A stretch of 64,000 nucleotides of DNA from Idiomarinaceae bacterium HL-53. Lineage in GTDB: Bacteria; Pseudomonadota; Gammaproteobacteria; Enterobacterales; Alteromonadaceae. This document shows positions 36,356-45,843 of the stretch, piece by piece. A program made the position numbers and the translations under genes. Position 1 is the first letter of the stretch, and each line of letters begins with the position of its first letter. Below the pieces are notes generated by a model. It was given only the letters and a program-made list of their open reading frames with translations, had not been told where the DNA came from and made no database searches. The DNA is taken from positions 1,648,659 to 1,712,658 of the forward strand of contig LN899469.1 in the NCBI GenBank assembly GCA_001458075.1. The letters are read 5' to 3'.

Positions 36356-37178
36356 GAAATTACAGAAAGTTTTAGCACGTGCCGGCGTGGGCTCACGCCG
36401 AGAAGTCGAAGCAATGATTCAAGCCGGTCGCATTCGGGTGAATAACCAAGTTGCACATTTGGGAGAACGCGTTGCGGCTGGCGCGGATATACGAGTGGAC
36501 GGCCATCGGGTGAAAGTGCCTGATGCTGAAGAAGTGCCATGTCGAGTAATTGTTTACCACAAGCCCGAGGGCGAGGTGGTAACGAGAAAAGATCCGGAAG
36601 GACGGCCTACGGTTTACGAGAAACTACCCTACTTGAAGAACTCTCGATGGATTGCGATAGGTCGTCTGGACTTGAATACGTCGGGCTTGCTGTTGTTCAC
36701 CACCGACGGTGAACTTGCCAACCGTATGATGCACCCAAAGTATGAAATTGAACGTGAATACGCGGTGCGCGTGTTTGGTGAAGTGACTGAGAAGCATCTT
36801 CAGCAATTACGAAAGGGCATTATGCTCGAGGACGGCCCCGCAAGCTTTAAGCAGATTAAACGTGCCGGTGGCGAAGGAATGAATCAATGGTTTCACGTGA
36901 TTCTCACGGAGGGACGAAATCGGGAAGTTCGGCGTATGTGGGAGGCTCTCGGGCTCACCGTAAGCCGCCTTATGAGAATTCGCATGGGTGAACAGAACTT
37001 ACCAAAGGGACTTGTTCAGGGCGGTTGGCTCGATCTAAACCTGAACGAAGTGAATCATTTGCGTGGTTTAGTGAAGCTTCCTAAGCTGGAATCTGCGCCC
37101 GTGATCAGTAAAGAAGATCGCGAGCGTGATATGAAGCGAGCACGCCGGGCGGGTCGAACGAGAAGGGCTAAGAACTAA
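36342..37178 (+). CDS. rluB: 23S rRNA pseudouridine2605 synthase
   Basis: RsuA-family pseudouridine synthase. An N-terminal S4 RNA-binding domain (QKVLARAGVGSRREVE) is followed by the catalytic domain with the Asp in GRLDLNTSGLLLFTTDG, and EGRNREVRRMWEALG. The 278 residues end in a basic Arg/Lys tail (RRAGRTRRAKN) that probably helps rRNA binding. It starts with GTG at 36342 inside scpB, indicating translational coupling. Confidence 0.93.
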   Translation: MDNTEKLQKVLARAGVGSRREVEAMIQAGRIRVNNQVAHLGERVAAGADIRVDGHRVKVPDAEEVPCRVIVYHKPEGEVVTRKDPEGRPTVYEKLPYLKNSRWIAIGRLDLNTSGLLLFTTDGELANRMMHPKYEIEREYAVRVFGEVTEKHLQQLRKGIMLEDGPASFKQIKRAGGEGMNQWFHVILTEGRNREVRRMWEALGLTVSRLMRIRMGEQNLPKGLVQGGWLDLNLNEVNHLRGLVKLPKLESAPVISKEDRERDMKRARRAGRTRRAKN

Positions 37179-38242
37179 TGGCAATGCTCCTACCCGAATG
37201 GCATCCGGCAAAGAGTCTCTGGTTACGTTGGCCGTATCGACAGGATATCTGGCCACACGAAGGGGTGAGCGCACAAGCTGAAGTTTTGAAGTTATGCGAA
37301 TTGTTGGCAGCTCATAATGTGGCTGTACAATTGATGGTGACACCTGAGGTCGCCCCTAGCGTGCGGGAGAAAATTGAAAATCAGTCGATGGCAGTGCAGG
37401 TTCATTCAGTCACTTATGGAGATGTATGGCTTCGAGACTGCGCGCCCCTGTTGACAGACGATGGGATACTACATCACTTCGATTTTGATGGCTGGGGTGG
37501 AATTGACGACCGCTTTGCCGCCGATTTGAGCGCTCGCAATTGGCTCTCTGAACATTTGCTATCAGAGGCTTCAAGTTTGCGAGGCATTCGTGAACATGAA
37601 ATGGTACTTGAAGGCGGAGCGATTCAAACCGATGGGCAAGGCACTGCGATTTTGTGCTCTGGCAGTATTTTGCATCGCACGAAAAATCAAGAGTACTCCG
37701 TTCGGGACTTTGAAGCGCGCCTCTGTAACATTTTGGGCTTGCAGAAAATACTCTGGCTACCGGGCAGTATGTCTGCTGACGAGACGGGTGGGCATGTGGA
37801 TAATATGGCATGCTATCTTGCGCCCGGTGTTGTGGCGATAAATAAGCCCATTCACGCGGCACACGCAGACACTCCCGCATGTGATCGTGTTCGAAAATAT
37901 TTACAGTGGAACACGGACGCTGCGGGTAATACGTTGACTCTCGTAGAACTACCTTTACCTGAAGCGCCTCGGTTGGCACAAGAGGAAGCAGGATCCATTC
38001 AATATCATGAGGGCGTTCGCAGACGCTTGCCGGGAATGCCTCTCATGGCAAGTTATTTGAACTTTATTCGAATCGGAAACATCGTTGTGTTGCCCGCATT
38101 TCATTGCGAGAGTGATGCACAAGCGCTGCAGCTCATGAAGGCAGCATTGCCCGAATGCACTGTATTGCAGAGCCCGTGCCGCGCGATGTTGGCCGGCGGA
38201 GGTGCATGGCACTGTGCCAGTTGGGTAGAAGCGCAGCCCTGA
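37178..38242 (+). CDS. agmatine deiminase family protein
   Basis: Protein of the bacterial peptidyl-arginine deiminase/agmatine deiminase family, which hydrolyses a guanidine group (agmatine to N-carbamoylputrescine) in putrescine synthesis. It has the family blocks GDVWLRDCAP (usual form RDxGP), VLEGGAIQTDGQGT, ADETGGHVDNMA with the catalytic His, and the nucleophilic Cys in GGGAWHCASW. The 354 residues are full length. It begins at the rluB stop (one-base overlap) and is followed by recX after 2 bases. I leave the symbol empty because the RDCAP and AWHC variants leave substrate choice open. Confidence 0.85.
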   Translation: MAMLLPEWHPAKSLWLRWPYRQDIWPHEGVSAQAEVLKLCELLAAHNVAVQLMVTPEVAPSVREKIENQSMAVQVHSVTYGDVWLRDCAPLLTDDGILHHFDFDGWGGIDDRFAADLSARNWLSEHLLSEASSLRGIREHEMVLEGGAIQTDGQGTAILCSGSILHRTKNQEYSVRDFEARLCNILGLQKILWLPGSMSADETGGHVDNMACYLAPGVVAINKPIHAAHADTPACDRVRKYLQWNTDAAGNTLTLVELPLPEAPRLAQEEAGSIQYHEGVRRRLPGMPLMASYLNFIRIGNIVVLPAFHCESDAQALQLMKAALPECTVLQSPCRAMLAGGGAWHCASWVEAQP

Positions 38243-38244
38243 GT

Positions 38245-38727
38245 ATGAAAGATTTTGATCCGTGTGATGAAGTCTTGATTGAGGAACGTCTGGTGGGGCT
38301 ACTCTCAAGGCGGGAGCATAGTGAGCAGGAGCTGGTTCGAAAGATGGTGCAGAAGGGATTTGATGCCGACACAGTGCGAGCGGTTACTCAGGTACTGCAA
38401 GCGCGTGGTTGGCAATCTGATCAGTGTTTCAGTGAAAGTTTCGTTCGCCAGCGTGTCATGCAACGGCGTGGCCCAATGCGTATCCGTGCCGACTTGCAGC
38501 AGCGAGGTGTCGATCAGGAGCTGAGCGCATCGGCTATCGATCAAGAGGGAGGTAATTGGCACGAATTAGCCGTCGAGACACTCGCTAGAAAATATAAAGC
38601 ACCTGCAGGACGTGATCCAAAATTACTCGCCAAGAGACAGCGGTTTCTAGCCAGCCGAGGCTTTACACTCGACCAAATTAATTACGCAATTGCCCACACA
38701 GAAAGTGACGAGTTCGAATGGATGTAA
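38245..38727 (+). CDS. recX: regulatory protein RecX
   Basis: Small helical protein that caps and limits RecA filaments. Repeated three-helix modules are visible in GLLSRREHSEQELVRKM, VLQARGWQSDQCFSESFVRQR and LQQRGVDQELSASAI. The 160 residues agree with the family (166 in E. coli). A longer frame overlaps the deiminase; the ATG at 38245 is chosen since it starts MKDFDPCDEV and follows that stop by 2 bases. Unusually, recA is not upstream, although alaS and csrA follow as in E. coli. Confidence 0.9.
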   Translation: MKDFDPCDEVLIEERLVGLLSRREHSEQELVRKMVQKGFDADTVRAVTQVLQARGWQSDQCFSESFVRQRVMQRRGPMRIRADLQQRGVDQELSASAIDQEGGNWHELAVETLARKYKAPAGRDPKLLAKRQRFLASRGFTLDQINYAIAHTESDEFEWM

Positions 38728-38851
38728 GCTATTTTATAGCCATAATCCATGTTAATATTTTGCCTTGTTTTTAGGGGTTTCAAGCCATATCTTAGCAGAT
38801 TATGCATTGCCCAGAAGTTAACTCCCCAGCTAAAAAGTAGGAAAGTTTTCC

Positions 38852-41461
38852 ATGAGTATGACCAGCGCCGAAATTCGCTCCGCATTTTTGCAATTTTTTG
38901 AGAAACAAGGCCATACCATTGTGCCGAGTGCATCACTTATTCCGGGTAACGACGCAACTTTGTTGTTTACCAACGCGGGTATGGTGCCGTTCAAAGACGT
39001 CTTTTTGGGCACTGAGCAACGTAATTATACGCGTGCAACGAGTTCGCAACGTTGTGTTCGAGCGGGCGGTAAGCATAATGACTTGGAGAATGTCGGTTAC
39101 ACCGCGCGTCATCATACTTTCTTTGAGATGTTAGGGAATTTTAGTTTTGGTGATTATTTCAAACGGGAAGCGATTCAGTATGCATGGCAGTTTTTAACTG
39201 AAGAGCTGCGCCTACCAAAAGAGAAGTTGTGGGTGACCGTGTTTGAGGAAGATGACGAGGCTTATGATATTTGGGCGCAAGAGATTGGTGTTGCGGAAGC
39301 GCGAATCAGCCGTATAGGAGCCAAAGATAACTTTTGGCAAATGGGTGATACCGGCCCATGTGGTCCTTGCTCAGAAATTTTCTACGATCATGGCCCAGAG
39401 GTTTGGGGTGGCCCGCCGGGAACACCTGAAGAAGATGGCGACCGTTATATTGAGATTTGGAACCTTGTGTTTATGCAGTATAACCGACAGAGCGATGGCA
39501 CACTGGATCCATTACCTAAGCCATCCGTCGATACAGGGATGGGGTTAGAGCGTATCGCTGCGGTATTGCAGCATGTGCATTCTAACTATGAGACAGACAC
39601 CTTTGTTGCTCTGATCAAGAAGGCGGGTGAACTAACAGGCACAAGCGATCTGTCGCAGCAGTCTTTGCGGGTCATTGCTGATCACATTCGTAGCTGCTCA
39701 TTTCTAATTGCCGACGGTGTTATGCCGTCTAATGAGGGGCGCGGGTATGTGCTTCGACGTATCATTCGCCGCGCGATTCGTCATGGGCACAAATTAGGTA
39801 AGAGCGAACCGTTCTTTAGTGAGCTCGTGCCTGAGTTAGTGCGCTTAATGGGCGACGCGTTTCCTGAGCTGGTGAAAGCCCAAAAGAATATTGTACGGGC
39901 TTTGGCACAAGAAGAGGCGCAGTTCGCACGTACGGTCGAGCGCGGACTGACTCTGCTTGAGGACGCAATGGCGGGTTTACAAGAGGGTGACACACTTGCG
40001 GGTGAGGTGGCCTTCAAATTATACGATACCTATGGTTTTCCATACGACTTGACCGCAGATATTACTCGTGAACGAGGCATTCAAGTAGACCAAGCGGGAT
40101 TTGATGCGGCAATGGCGGTGCAGCGGGAACGGGCACAGCAAGCTTCGCAATTTGGTGTCGATTACAACGCGCAGGTGACGTCGGGAGTGGTTACTGAGTT
40201 TTTGGGCTATCAACAAACCAAAGAAGATAAAGCGGAAGTCGTTGAAATTTATGTTGACGGACAAGCCGTTGATGCGATTGCTCCGGGTACGAAGGCGACG
40301 ATTGTGCTCGCCCAAACTCCTTTTTATGCTGAAAGTGGTGGACAAATAGGTGACCAAGGCGAGCTTCGCCAAGCAGGTGACGTTTCGTTCTCTGTTGCCG
40401 ACACCCAGTATTTAGGAAAGGGCATTGGTCATGTAGGGCAATCATTACGCGCGTTAAAGCGCGGCGATAAAGTAGAAGCAGTGGTTCATGCGGAACGCAG
40501 ACAAGCGATCAAACGCAACCATTCCGCAACCCACCTAGTTCATGCCGCCTTGCGTAACGTATTGGGCGATCATGTCAATCAAAAAGGGTCCTTAGTTGAC
40601 GCTGAAAGGCTGCGTTTTGACTTTGCGCATGGACAGGCCGTGTCTGCAGACGAGTGGCTTGCGATCGAACAGCAAGTGAATGAGCAAATTCTTCGGAATC
40701 ATACGTTAAAGACGGCAGTGATGCCGATTGAGCAAGCCAAAGCAGCGGGTGCAATGGCGCTATTTGGCGAGAAGTATGACGATGACGTGCGCGTGGTGAC
40801 CATGGGAGACTATTCTATGGAGCTGTGTGGCGGAACTCATGTAGAACGTACAGGTGATATTGGTCTCTTCAGATTAGTAGCTGAGAGCGGTATTGCTTCT
40901 GGTGTGCGTCGCATTGAGGCGGTTACTGGGCATGCTGCTTTGCAATACATGCAAGCGCAAGCAAAGCAATTGAAAGTGGCCTCTAGCTTGCTTAAAACTG
41001 ATCAAAACAAATTAGTTGAGCGTATAGAACAAGTACTTGATAAACAGAAAGTGCTAGAGCGAGAACTAGGTGATTTACAGAAAGCTGCAGCGGCTCAGGC
41101 AGGTGCGCAGTTAGCAAATCAACCTGAGTTGATAGGCGGTACGAAGGTCATCATTGCCTCGCTTCCTGATGTTGATCCAAAAGGATTGCGAGAAATGGTC
41201 GATGATCTGAAGAATCGCCTGCAAGAAGGTGTTGTTCTAGTCGCAGTACCGACCGAAGGTAAAGTTAGCCTAATAGCGGGTGTAACAAAAGGGTTGGTGG
41301 GTCGCGTAAAAGCTGGTGAATTGGTCAATATCGCGGCTCAGCAAGTAGGCGGTAAAGGTGGCGGGCGGCCAGATATGGCACAGGCTGGCGGCTCAGAACC
41401 AGAAAAAGTGCGTGAGGCATTGGCGGCGGCGCGTTTGTGGTTAGAAGATAAACTCAGTTAA
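38852..41461 (+). CDS. alaS: alanyl-tRNA synthetase
   Basis: Class II synthetase for alanine. The aminoacylation domain begins at [17 protein letters not shown] and includes [16 protein letters not shown] and [13 protein letters not shown]. The editing domain has the [11 protein letters not shown] zinc motif and [13 protein letters not shown], and the C-Ala domain follows. The 869 residues match E. coli (876). A 124-base gap with a small ATAGC-type hairpin separates it from recX. Confidence 0.97.
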   Translation: MSMTSAEIRSAFLQFFEKQGHTIVPSASLIPGNDATLLFTNAGMVPFKDVFLGTEQRNYTRATSSQRCVRAGGKHNDLENVGYTARHHTFFEMLGNFSFGDYFKREAIQYAWQFLTEELRLPKEKLWVTVFEEDDEAYDIWAQEIGVAEARISRIGAKDNFWQMGDTGPCGPCSEIFYDHGPEVWGGPPGTPEEDGDRYIEIWNLVFMQYNRQSDGTLDPLPKPSVDTGMGLERIAAVLQHVHSNYETDTFVALIKKAGELTGTSDLSQQSLRVIADHIRSCSFLIADGVMPSNEGRGYVLRRIIRRAIRHGHKLGKSEPFFSELVPELVRLMGDAFPELVKAQKNIVRALAQEEAQFARTVERGLTLLEDAMAGLQEGDTLAGEVAFKLYDTYGFPYDLTADITRERGIQVDQAGFDAAMAVQRERAQQASQFGVDYNAQVTSGVVTEFLGYQQTKEDKAEVVEIYVDGQAVDAIAPGTKATIVLAQTPFYAESGGQIGDQGELRQAGDVSFSVADTQYLGKGIGHVGQSLRALKRGDKVEAVVHAERRQAIKRNHSATHLVHAALRNVLGDHVNQKGSLVDAERLRFDFAHGQAVSADEWLAIEQQVNEQILRNHTLKTAVMPIEQAKAAGAMALFGEKYDDDVRVVTMGDYSMELCGGTHVERTGDIGLFRLVAESGIASGVRRIEAVTGHAALQYMQAQAKQLKVASSLLKTDQNKLVERIEQVLDKQKVLERELGDLQKAAAAQAGAQLANQPELIGGTKVIIASLPDVDPKGLREMVDDLKNRLQEGVVLVAVPTEGKVSLIAGVTKGLVGRVKAGELVNIAAQQVGGKGGGRPDMAQAGGSEPEKVREALAAARLWLEDKLS

Positions 41462-41701
41462 TTGGTCGCAAAAGACTGTTATTTTCACTCAGTTTGAATG
41501 GAAGTGTCTTCTCTACTAACGCAGGTGTGCTATGCTTTTTGTTAGCGTCAGGTACGGCAGACGAAGTTTACAGAACAGTACAAGAATGTATGACATCTGT
41601 GATAGTGCCATTCCGTTAAAGATTGGTACTATGCATGCGCGATAGCGCTTCAATGTGGATTATTGGAGCCTATTTGGAATCGGTATTGAAGGAGCTTTTA
41701 A

Positions 41702-41893
41702 ATGCTAATCTTAACCCGCCGGGTAGGTGAAACACTCATGATCGGCGACAATGTCACCGTGACTGTTCTGGGTGTAAAGGGAAATCAGGTGCGTATTGGA
41801 GTGAATGCGCCCAAGGATGTCTCGGTACATCGGGAAGAGATCTACATGCGAATACAACAAGAGAAAGACGGCAACGATTCTTCGGAAGCGTGA
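41702..41893 (+). CDS. csrA: carbon storage regulator CsrA
   Basis: Homodimeric RNA-binding regulator of translation and mRNA stability, recognising GGA in hairpin loops. [16 protein letters not shown] and [25 protein letters not shown] are the classic sequence, with R44-region residues that contact RNA. The 63 residues match E. coli (61). The GGAG ribosome site at 41690-41694 could serve as a CsrA site for autoregulation. No lysC gene intervenes between alaS and csrA. Confidence 0.97.
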   Translation: MLILTRRVGETLMIGDNVTVTVLGVKGNQVRIGVNAPKDVSVHREEIYMRIQQEKDGNDSSEA

Positions 41894-41908
41894 TTTGTAT
41901 TCGACAGT

Positions 41909-41932
41909 AAACCGGCCTCGTGCCGGTTTTTT
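41909..41932 (+). terminator. intrinsic terminator after csrA
   Basis: AACCGGC and GCCGGTT form a stem with loop CTCGT, followed by TTTT. Confidence 0.88.
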
Positions 41933-41994
41933 GATCGAAATTGAATCATATTGGCTATTTATGCCGCAATCAGTTGAAGAATTCTGAAAAAGCG

Positions 41995-42022
41995 TTGACA
42001 TATTCGCTAATTTCTCTAGAAT
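41995..42022 (+). promoter_or_regulatory. promoter of the tRNA-Ser/tRNA-Arg operon
   Basis: TTGACA, a 16-base spacer and TAGAAT lie 17 bases before the tRNA-Ser gene. Confidence 0.85.
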
Positions 42023-42039
42023 TCACGCCCACAAGTTGC

Positions 42040-42132
42040 GGTGAGGTGGCCGAGCGGCTGAAGGCGCTCCCCTGCTAAGGGAGTATAGGGTTTATAGCCC
42101 TATCGAGGGTTCGAATCCCTCCCTCACCGCCA
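42040..42132 (+). tRNA. tRNA-Ser (GCT)
   Basis: 93-base class II tRNA with the acceptor GGTGAGG/CCTCACC, anticodon loop CTGCTAA, a long variable arm (TATAGGGTTTATAGCCCTAT) and encoded CCA. Confidence 0.96.
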
Positions 42133-42151
42133 TTTGAAATGTTAAAACAAC

Positions 42152-42228
42152 GCGCTCGTAGCTCAACTGGATAGAGTACCTGGCTACGAACCAGGCGGTT
42201 GGAGGTTCGAGTCCTCCCGAGCGCGCCA
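42152..42228 (+). tRNA. tRNA-Arg (ACG)
   Basis: 77-base cloverleaf, acceptor GCGCTCG/CGAGCGC, anticodon loop CTACGAA, encoded CCA. A34 would be edited to inosine by TadA. Confidence 0.97.
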
Positions 42229-42274
42229 GTTTTAACTCAGACATCATTAATTTGTAGTAGTAAGAAGATACAAC

Positions 42275-42351
42275 GCGCTCGTAGCTCAACTGGATAGAGT
42301 ACCTGGCTACGAACCAGGCGGTTGGAGGTTCGAGTCCTCCCGAGCGCGCCA
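42275..42351 (+). tRNA. tRNA-Arg (ACG)
   Basis: Second, identical tRNA-Arg, 46 bases downstream and in the same transcript. Confidence 0.97.
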
Positions 42352-42467
42352 TTTTTCTCTCTCATATCAAATATTTCCCTTAAATAGCCGATTTCTTTGG
42401 CGTTTCACTCGAATATTTTCCAGTATTCTGTACACTTTGTTTACAAATTAGAACAAAGGGTCTGAAT

Positions 42468-42710
42468 ATGAATTCACTGGTTAGTGCTGCATTTGAACTC
42501 ATGCTCGTCGGAATGGGAGTTGTGTTTCTATTTCTATTTGTTTTAACTTCCATTACCTACCTTCTAGGTTTTCTCTTTCCTGAACGCGAGCAAGTAGCCA
42601 CTGAGCGTGATCATTCATCGCGCGACCAAGAGGGAACATCGCCGCAATTAATGGCTGCGATCGCCATTGCCGTTCGCAAATACCAAGACAAGAAAAGGAA
42701 TGCGTCATGA
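42468..42710 (+). CDS. oadG: oxaloacetate decarboxylase gamma subunit
   Basis: Small single-pass membrane subunit that joins OadA to OadB and helps bind zinc. The 80 residues have one helix ([22 protein letters not shown]) near the N terminus, then a polar tail. The [10 protein letters not shown] motif is typical. It overlaps oadA by 4 bases and is the first gene of oadGAB. Confidence 0.9.
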   Translation: MNSLVSAAFELMLVGMGVVFLFLFVLTSITYLLGFLFPEREQVATERDHSSRDQEGTSPQLMAAIAIAVRKYQDKKRNAS

Positions 42711-44503
42711 AACAACCTCTTAAGCTTACAGAATTAGTCTTACGCGACGCGCATCAATCTTTGCTTGCGACGCGCATGCGCCTCGACGACATGCTGCCAA
42801 TCGCTGAGAAGCTCGACCAAGTCGGATATTGGTCAATGGAAAGCTGGGGTGGGGCCACGTTTGATGCTTGTATTCGTTACTTAGGCGAAGATCCTTGGGA
42901 GCGCCTGCGTGAACTCAAAAAGGCGATGCCGAACACGCGTCAACATATGCTGTTAAGAGGGCAGAATCTTTTGGGGTATCGGCATTATGCAGACGATGTT
43001 GTACGCCGTTTTGTAGAGCGCGCTAAAGACAATGGCGTTGACGTGTTCCGAATTTTTGATGCCATGAATGACGTTCGCAATTTAAAAACTGCAATTCAAG
43101 CCGCGATTGATAACGACGGGCATGCGCAAGGAACTTTGTCTTATACCGTAAGTCCGGTACATACCCTAGATAAGTGGCTCGATATGGCAGAAGAACTTGA
43201 GTCACTCGGTTGTCATTCTATTTTCATCAAGGACATGGCGGGACTCCTGCGTCCTTATGAAGCATACGAATTAGTCACGGAGTTAAAGAAACGTGTCTCG
43301 GTTCCTATTGCGATGCAATGTCATGCAACGACAGGGCTCAGTACTGCCACTTATATGAAAGCAATCGATGCCGGTATTGATATGCTAGATACCGCGATTT
43401 CGTCGATGAGCATGACGTACGGTCATACTGCGACTGAAACGATTGTGGCAACAACAGAGGGCTCAGACCGAGACACTGGTCTGTCTCTCGAATTATTGGA
43501 AGAAATTGCGACTTATTTCCGCGGTGTTCGCAAGAAGTACGCAAAATTTGAAGGCTCGCTAAAAGGTGTAGATGCTCGAATTTTGCTCGCGCAAGTGCCT
43601 GGCGGGATGCTCACGAATATGGAGAACCAGCTTCGAGAGCAAGGGGCTGAAGACAAGTTCGATGACGTACTTGCTGAGATACCTCGTGTGCGAGAGGACC
43701 TTGGTTTTATTCCTTTGGTGACTCCGACCTCTCAGATAGTTGGCACGCAAGCGGTACTCAACGTGATCACAGGTGAGCGCTATAAATCTATTTCGAAAGA
43801 GACAGGAGCCGTATTGCGGGGTGAGTATGGAGCCACTGCGGCGCCTGTGAATGAAGCGTTGCAGAAACGAGTTCTAGACGGCGACGAGCCAGTGACTTGC
43901 AGGCCCGCCGACTTAATTGACGATGAATTTGACCGAATCAAAGCAGAACTAACTGAGCGGGCAGAAAAAGACAATGTAGACCTTGCTGAGGAAGTAGATG
44001 ATGATGTGTTGACCTATGCGTTATTCCCGCAAGTAGGCTACAAATTCTTGCAAAACAGAGAGAATCCAGATGCCTTTGAGCCAATACCGACAGGAGAAGA
44101 AAGCGTTTCAGTGAGAGCCTCTGAAACGGCAGCGAACGCCTCAGGGAGCACAGAGTCGTTTGACGTCAGCGTAGATGGTAAAGTCTTTAAAGTTGAAGTA
44201 GGCCCCGATGGTAGCTTGCAGTCAACTTCACAGAAAGAAGCGACGCCGGCGCAGCCAACGACCGCTAAAGCGGCGAATGGCTCTGGAGAGGCTATCAAGG
44301 CTCCGCTGTCTGGCAATGTATGGAAAATCAATGTAAGTGTCGGAGATGAGATTAAAGACGGGGATGTGGTTATTATTCTCGAAGCGATGAAAATGGAAAC
44401 GGAAGTACGGAGCGAGTTTTCAGGTATCGTAAAGAAGCTCGAAGTTGCTGAGGGCGCCTCTGTGCAGTCTGGGCAGTTGCTCATTCAGCTTGAAGGAGCT
44501 TAA
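42707..44503 (+). CDS. oadA: oxaloacetate decarboxylase alpha subunit, biotin-dependent
   Basis: Carboxyltransferase subunit of the sodium-pumping oxaloacetate decarboxylase. The N-terminal TIM-barrel domain ([20 protein letters not shown]) contains metal ligands in the early Asp and in [11 protein letters not shown]/OadA C-terminal conserved domain follows, then an Ala/Ser/Thr linker and a biotinyl domain with the biotinylated K562 in EAMKMETE. The 598 residues match the family. It takes CO2 from oxaloacetate onto biotin and passes it to OadB. Confidence 0.96.
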   Translation: MKQPLKLTELVLRDAHQSLLATRMRLDDMLPIAEKLDQVGYWSMESWGGATFDACIRYLGEDPWERLRELKKAMPNTRQHMLLRGQNLLGYRHYADDVVRRFVERAKDNGVDVFRIFDAMNDVRNLKTAIQAAIDNDGHAQGTLSYTVSPVHTLDKWLDMAEELESLGCHSIFIKDMAGLLRPYEAYELVTELKKRVSVPIAMQCHATTGLSTATYMKAIDAGIDMLDTAISSMSMTYGHTATETIVATTEGSDRDTGLSLELLEEIATYFRGVRKKYAKFEGSLKGVDARILLAQVPGGMLTNMENQLREQGAEDKFDDVLAEIPRVREDLGFIPLVTPTSQIVGTQAVLNVITGERYKSISKETGAVLRGEYGATAAPVNEALQKRVLDGDEPVTCRPADLIDDEFDRIKAELTERAEKDNVDLAEEVDDDVLTYALFPQVGYKFLQNRENPDAFEPIPTGEESVSVRASETAANASGSTESFDVSVDGKVFKVEVGPDGSLQSTSQKEATPAQPTTAKAANGSGEAIKAPLSGNVWKINVSVGDEIKDGDVVIILEAMKMETEVRSEFSGIVKKLEVAEGASVQSGQLLIQLEGA

Positions 44504-44506
44504 TTC

Positions 44507-45637
44507 ATGGACGTATTACAAACCCTTTGGCAATCAACTGGGGTGAATTCGCTTACATTGGGTATGTTAGTGATGACTCTTGTGGGCCTCTTGCTGATCT
44601 ATCTGGCAATTGTTCACAAGTTTGAGCCTTTACTGCTCTTGCCGATAGGTTTTGGCGCGGTATTGACGAATATTCCTCTTGCAGGGTTAAACGAGGCCGG
44701 AGGCCTGCTGTACTATCTTTACCAAGCGGGTATTAGTACCGGTGTCTTTCCACTGTTGATATTTCTCGGTGTAGGGGCACTAACAGATTTTGGTGCTTTA
44801 TTGGCAAACCCTAAGGTAATGCTGCTAGGTGCAGCCGCTCAGTTTGGGATTTTTGCGACTTTAATTGGAGCGGTGGCCTTGAATTTTGTCCCAGGCTTGG
44901 ACTTCACGCTTCAACAGGCAGCCGCGATCGCTATCATTGGTGGTGCCGATGGCCCGACAGCTATTTATTTAGCATCGCAACTTGCGCCCGAGCTACTCGG
45001 TGCTATTGCGGTTGCCGCCTATTCCTACATGGCGTTGGTTCCAATTATTCAGCCGCCGATTATGCGATTATTTACCACACAGGCCGAGCGTAAGATTCGG
45101 ATGACACAATTAAAGCCTGTTTCAAAACGCGCAAAGATTTTATTCCCTCTACTGGTGCTATTGCTAACAGCAATGCTATTGCCGACTGCAGCGCCCCTGG
45201 TTGGCATGTTTTGTTTAGGCAATCTAATGCGTGAAAGCGGTGTTGTTGAGCGGTTGAGTAGTACAGCGCAGAATGAACTCATTAATATCGTTACCATTTT
45301 TCTTGGGCTTGCGGTAGGTGCGCAGCTTTCTGCAGCTTCGTTCCTCACATTCCAAACGCTCGGGATTCTTGTGCTCGGTGCAGTTGCTTTTGTTATTGGT
45401 ACAGCTGCAGGCGTCTTAATGGCAAAATTAATGAATTATTTTAGTAAAGATCCAATCAATCCTTTAATTGGTGCTGCGGGTGTGTCTGCGGTACCGATGG
45501 CTGCGCGTGTGGTTAATAAAGAAGGTTTGCGTGCAGATCCGCAAAACTTTCTATTAATGCATGCCATGGGTCCGAATGTAGCTGGTGTCCTCGGCTCAGC
45601 TGTCGCTGCGGGTATTCTCTTAGCCCTAGTAGGTTAA
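44507..45637 (+). CDS. oadB: oxaloacetate decarboxylase beta subunit, sodium pump
   Basis: Membrane subunit that decarboxylates carboxybiotin and exports two sodium ions per turnover. About nine to eleven helices over 376 residues, with the conserved [13 protein letters not shown] motif carrying the functionally essential Asp and the C-terminal [14 protein letters not shown] and [18 protein letters not shown]. It follows oadA after 3 bases. Confidence 0.95.
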   Translation: MDVLQTLWQSTGVNSLTLGMLVMTLVGLLLIYLAIVHKFEPLLLLPIGFGAVLTNIPLAGLNEAGGLLYYLYQAGISTGVFPLLIFLGVGALTDFGALLANPKVMLLGAAAQFGIFATLIGAVALNFVPGLDFTLQQAAAIAIIGGADGPTAIYLASQLAPELLGAIAVAAYSYMALVPIIQPPIMRLFTTQAERKIRMTQLKPVSKRAKILFPLLVLLLTAMLLPTAAPLVGMFCLGNLMRESGVVERLSSTAQNELINIVTIFLGLAVGAQLSAASFLTFQTLGILVLGAVAFVIGTAAGVLMAKLMNYFSKDPINPLIGAAGVSAVPMAARVVNKEGLRADPQNFLLMHAMGPNVAGVLGSAVAAGILLALVG

Positions 45638-45648
45638 GGCCCCGTTCT

Positions 45649-45687
45649 ATGTGGCTGCCGAGCGTCTTAAACTCTTGTCAGCCACAT
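45649..45687. repeat. inverted repeat downstream of oadB
   Basis: ATGTGGCTG at 45649-45657 and CAGCCACAT at 45679-45687 form a perfect 9-base-pair stem with a 21-base loop. It has no T run and overlaps the end of the convergent 57-codon gene. It may serve as a weak barrier between the converging operons. Confidence 0.5.
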
Positions 45688-45840
45688 CATCAACGTATAA
45701 AAGACGGCTATAACTGTGCTGAAAATAAAAATATAGATGAAGCCTTGTTTGCCGTCTCGAATTCGATATCCGCGCTGTACAAGATAGGTAATCCAAAGTA
45801 GACAGAGAATGAGAGGGATTAAAAATAGCAATCTAATCAT
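45667..45840 (-). CDS. 57-residue membrane protein downstream of the hybrid kinase
   Basis: Unrecognised small protein with two predicted membrane helices (residues about 3-20 MRLLFLIPLILCLLW-type and 35-54 FIYIFIFSTVIAVFYTLMM) separated by a basic loop with YLVQRGYRIRDGKQG. Its ATG lies 3 bases after the stop of the upstream hybrid kinase gene, so it should be translated from the same mRNA. No signal or known domain is recognised. Function is unknown; one possibility is an accessory of the kinase, but there is no direct evidence. Confidence 0.65.
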   Translation of the reverse strand: MIRLLFLIPLILCLLWITYLVQRGYRIRDGKQGFIYIFIFSTVIAVFYTLMMWLTRV

Positions 45841-45843
45841 GCT

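Noticed and set aside
37410-37979. 189-residue antisense frame over the deiminase gene
   Set aside because: It has no recognisable domain, and the plus-strand frame carries a complete deiminase with conserved motifs. A 190-residue frame at 52407-52979, antisense to ypjD, and a 169-residue frame at 51409-51918, antisense to the CorB-like gene, were rejected for the same reason.
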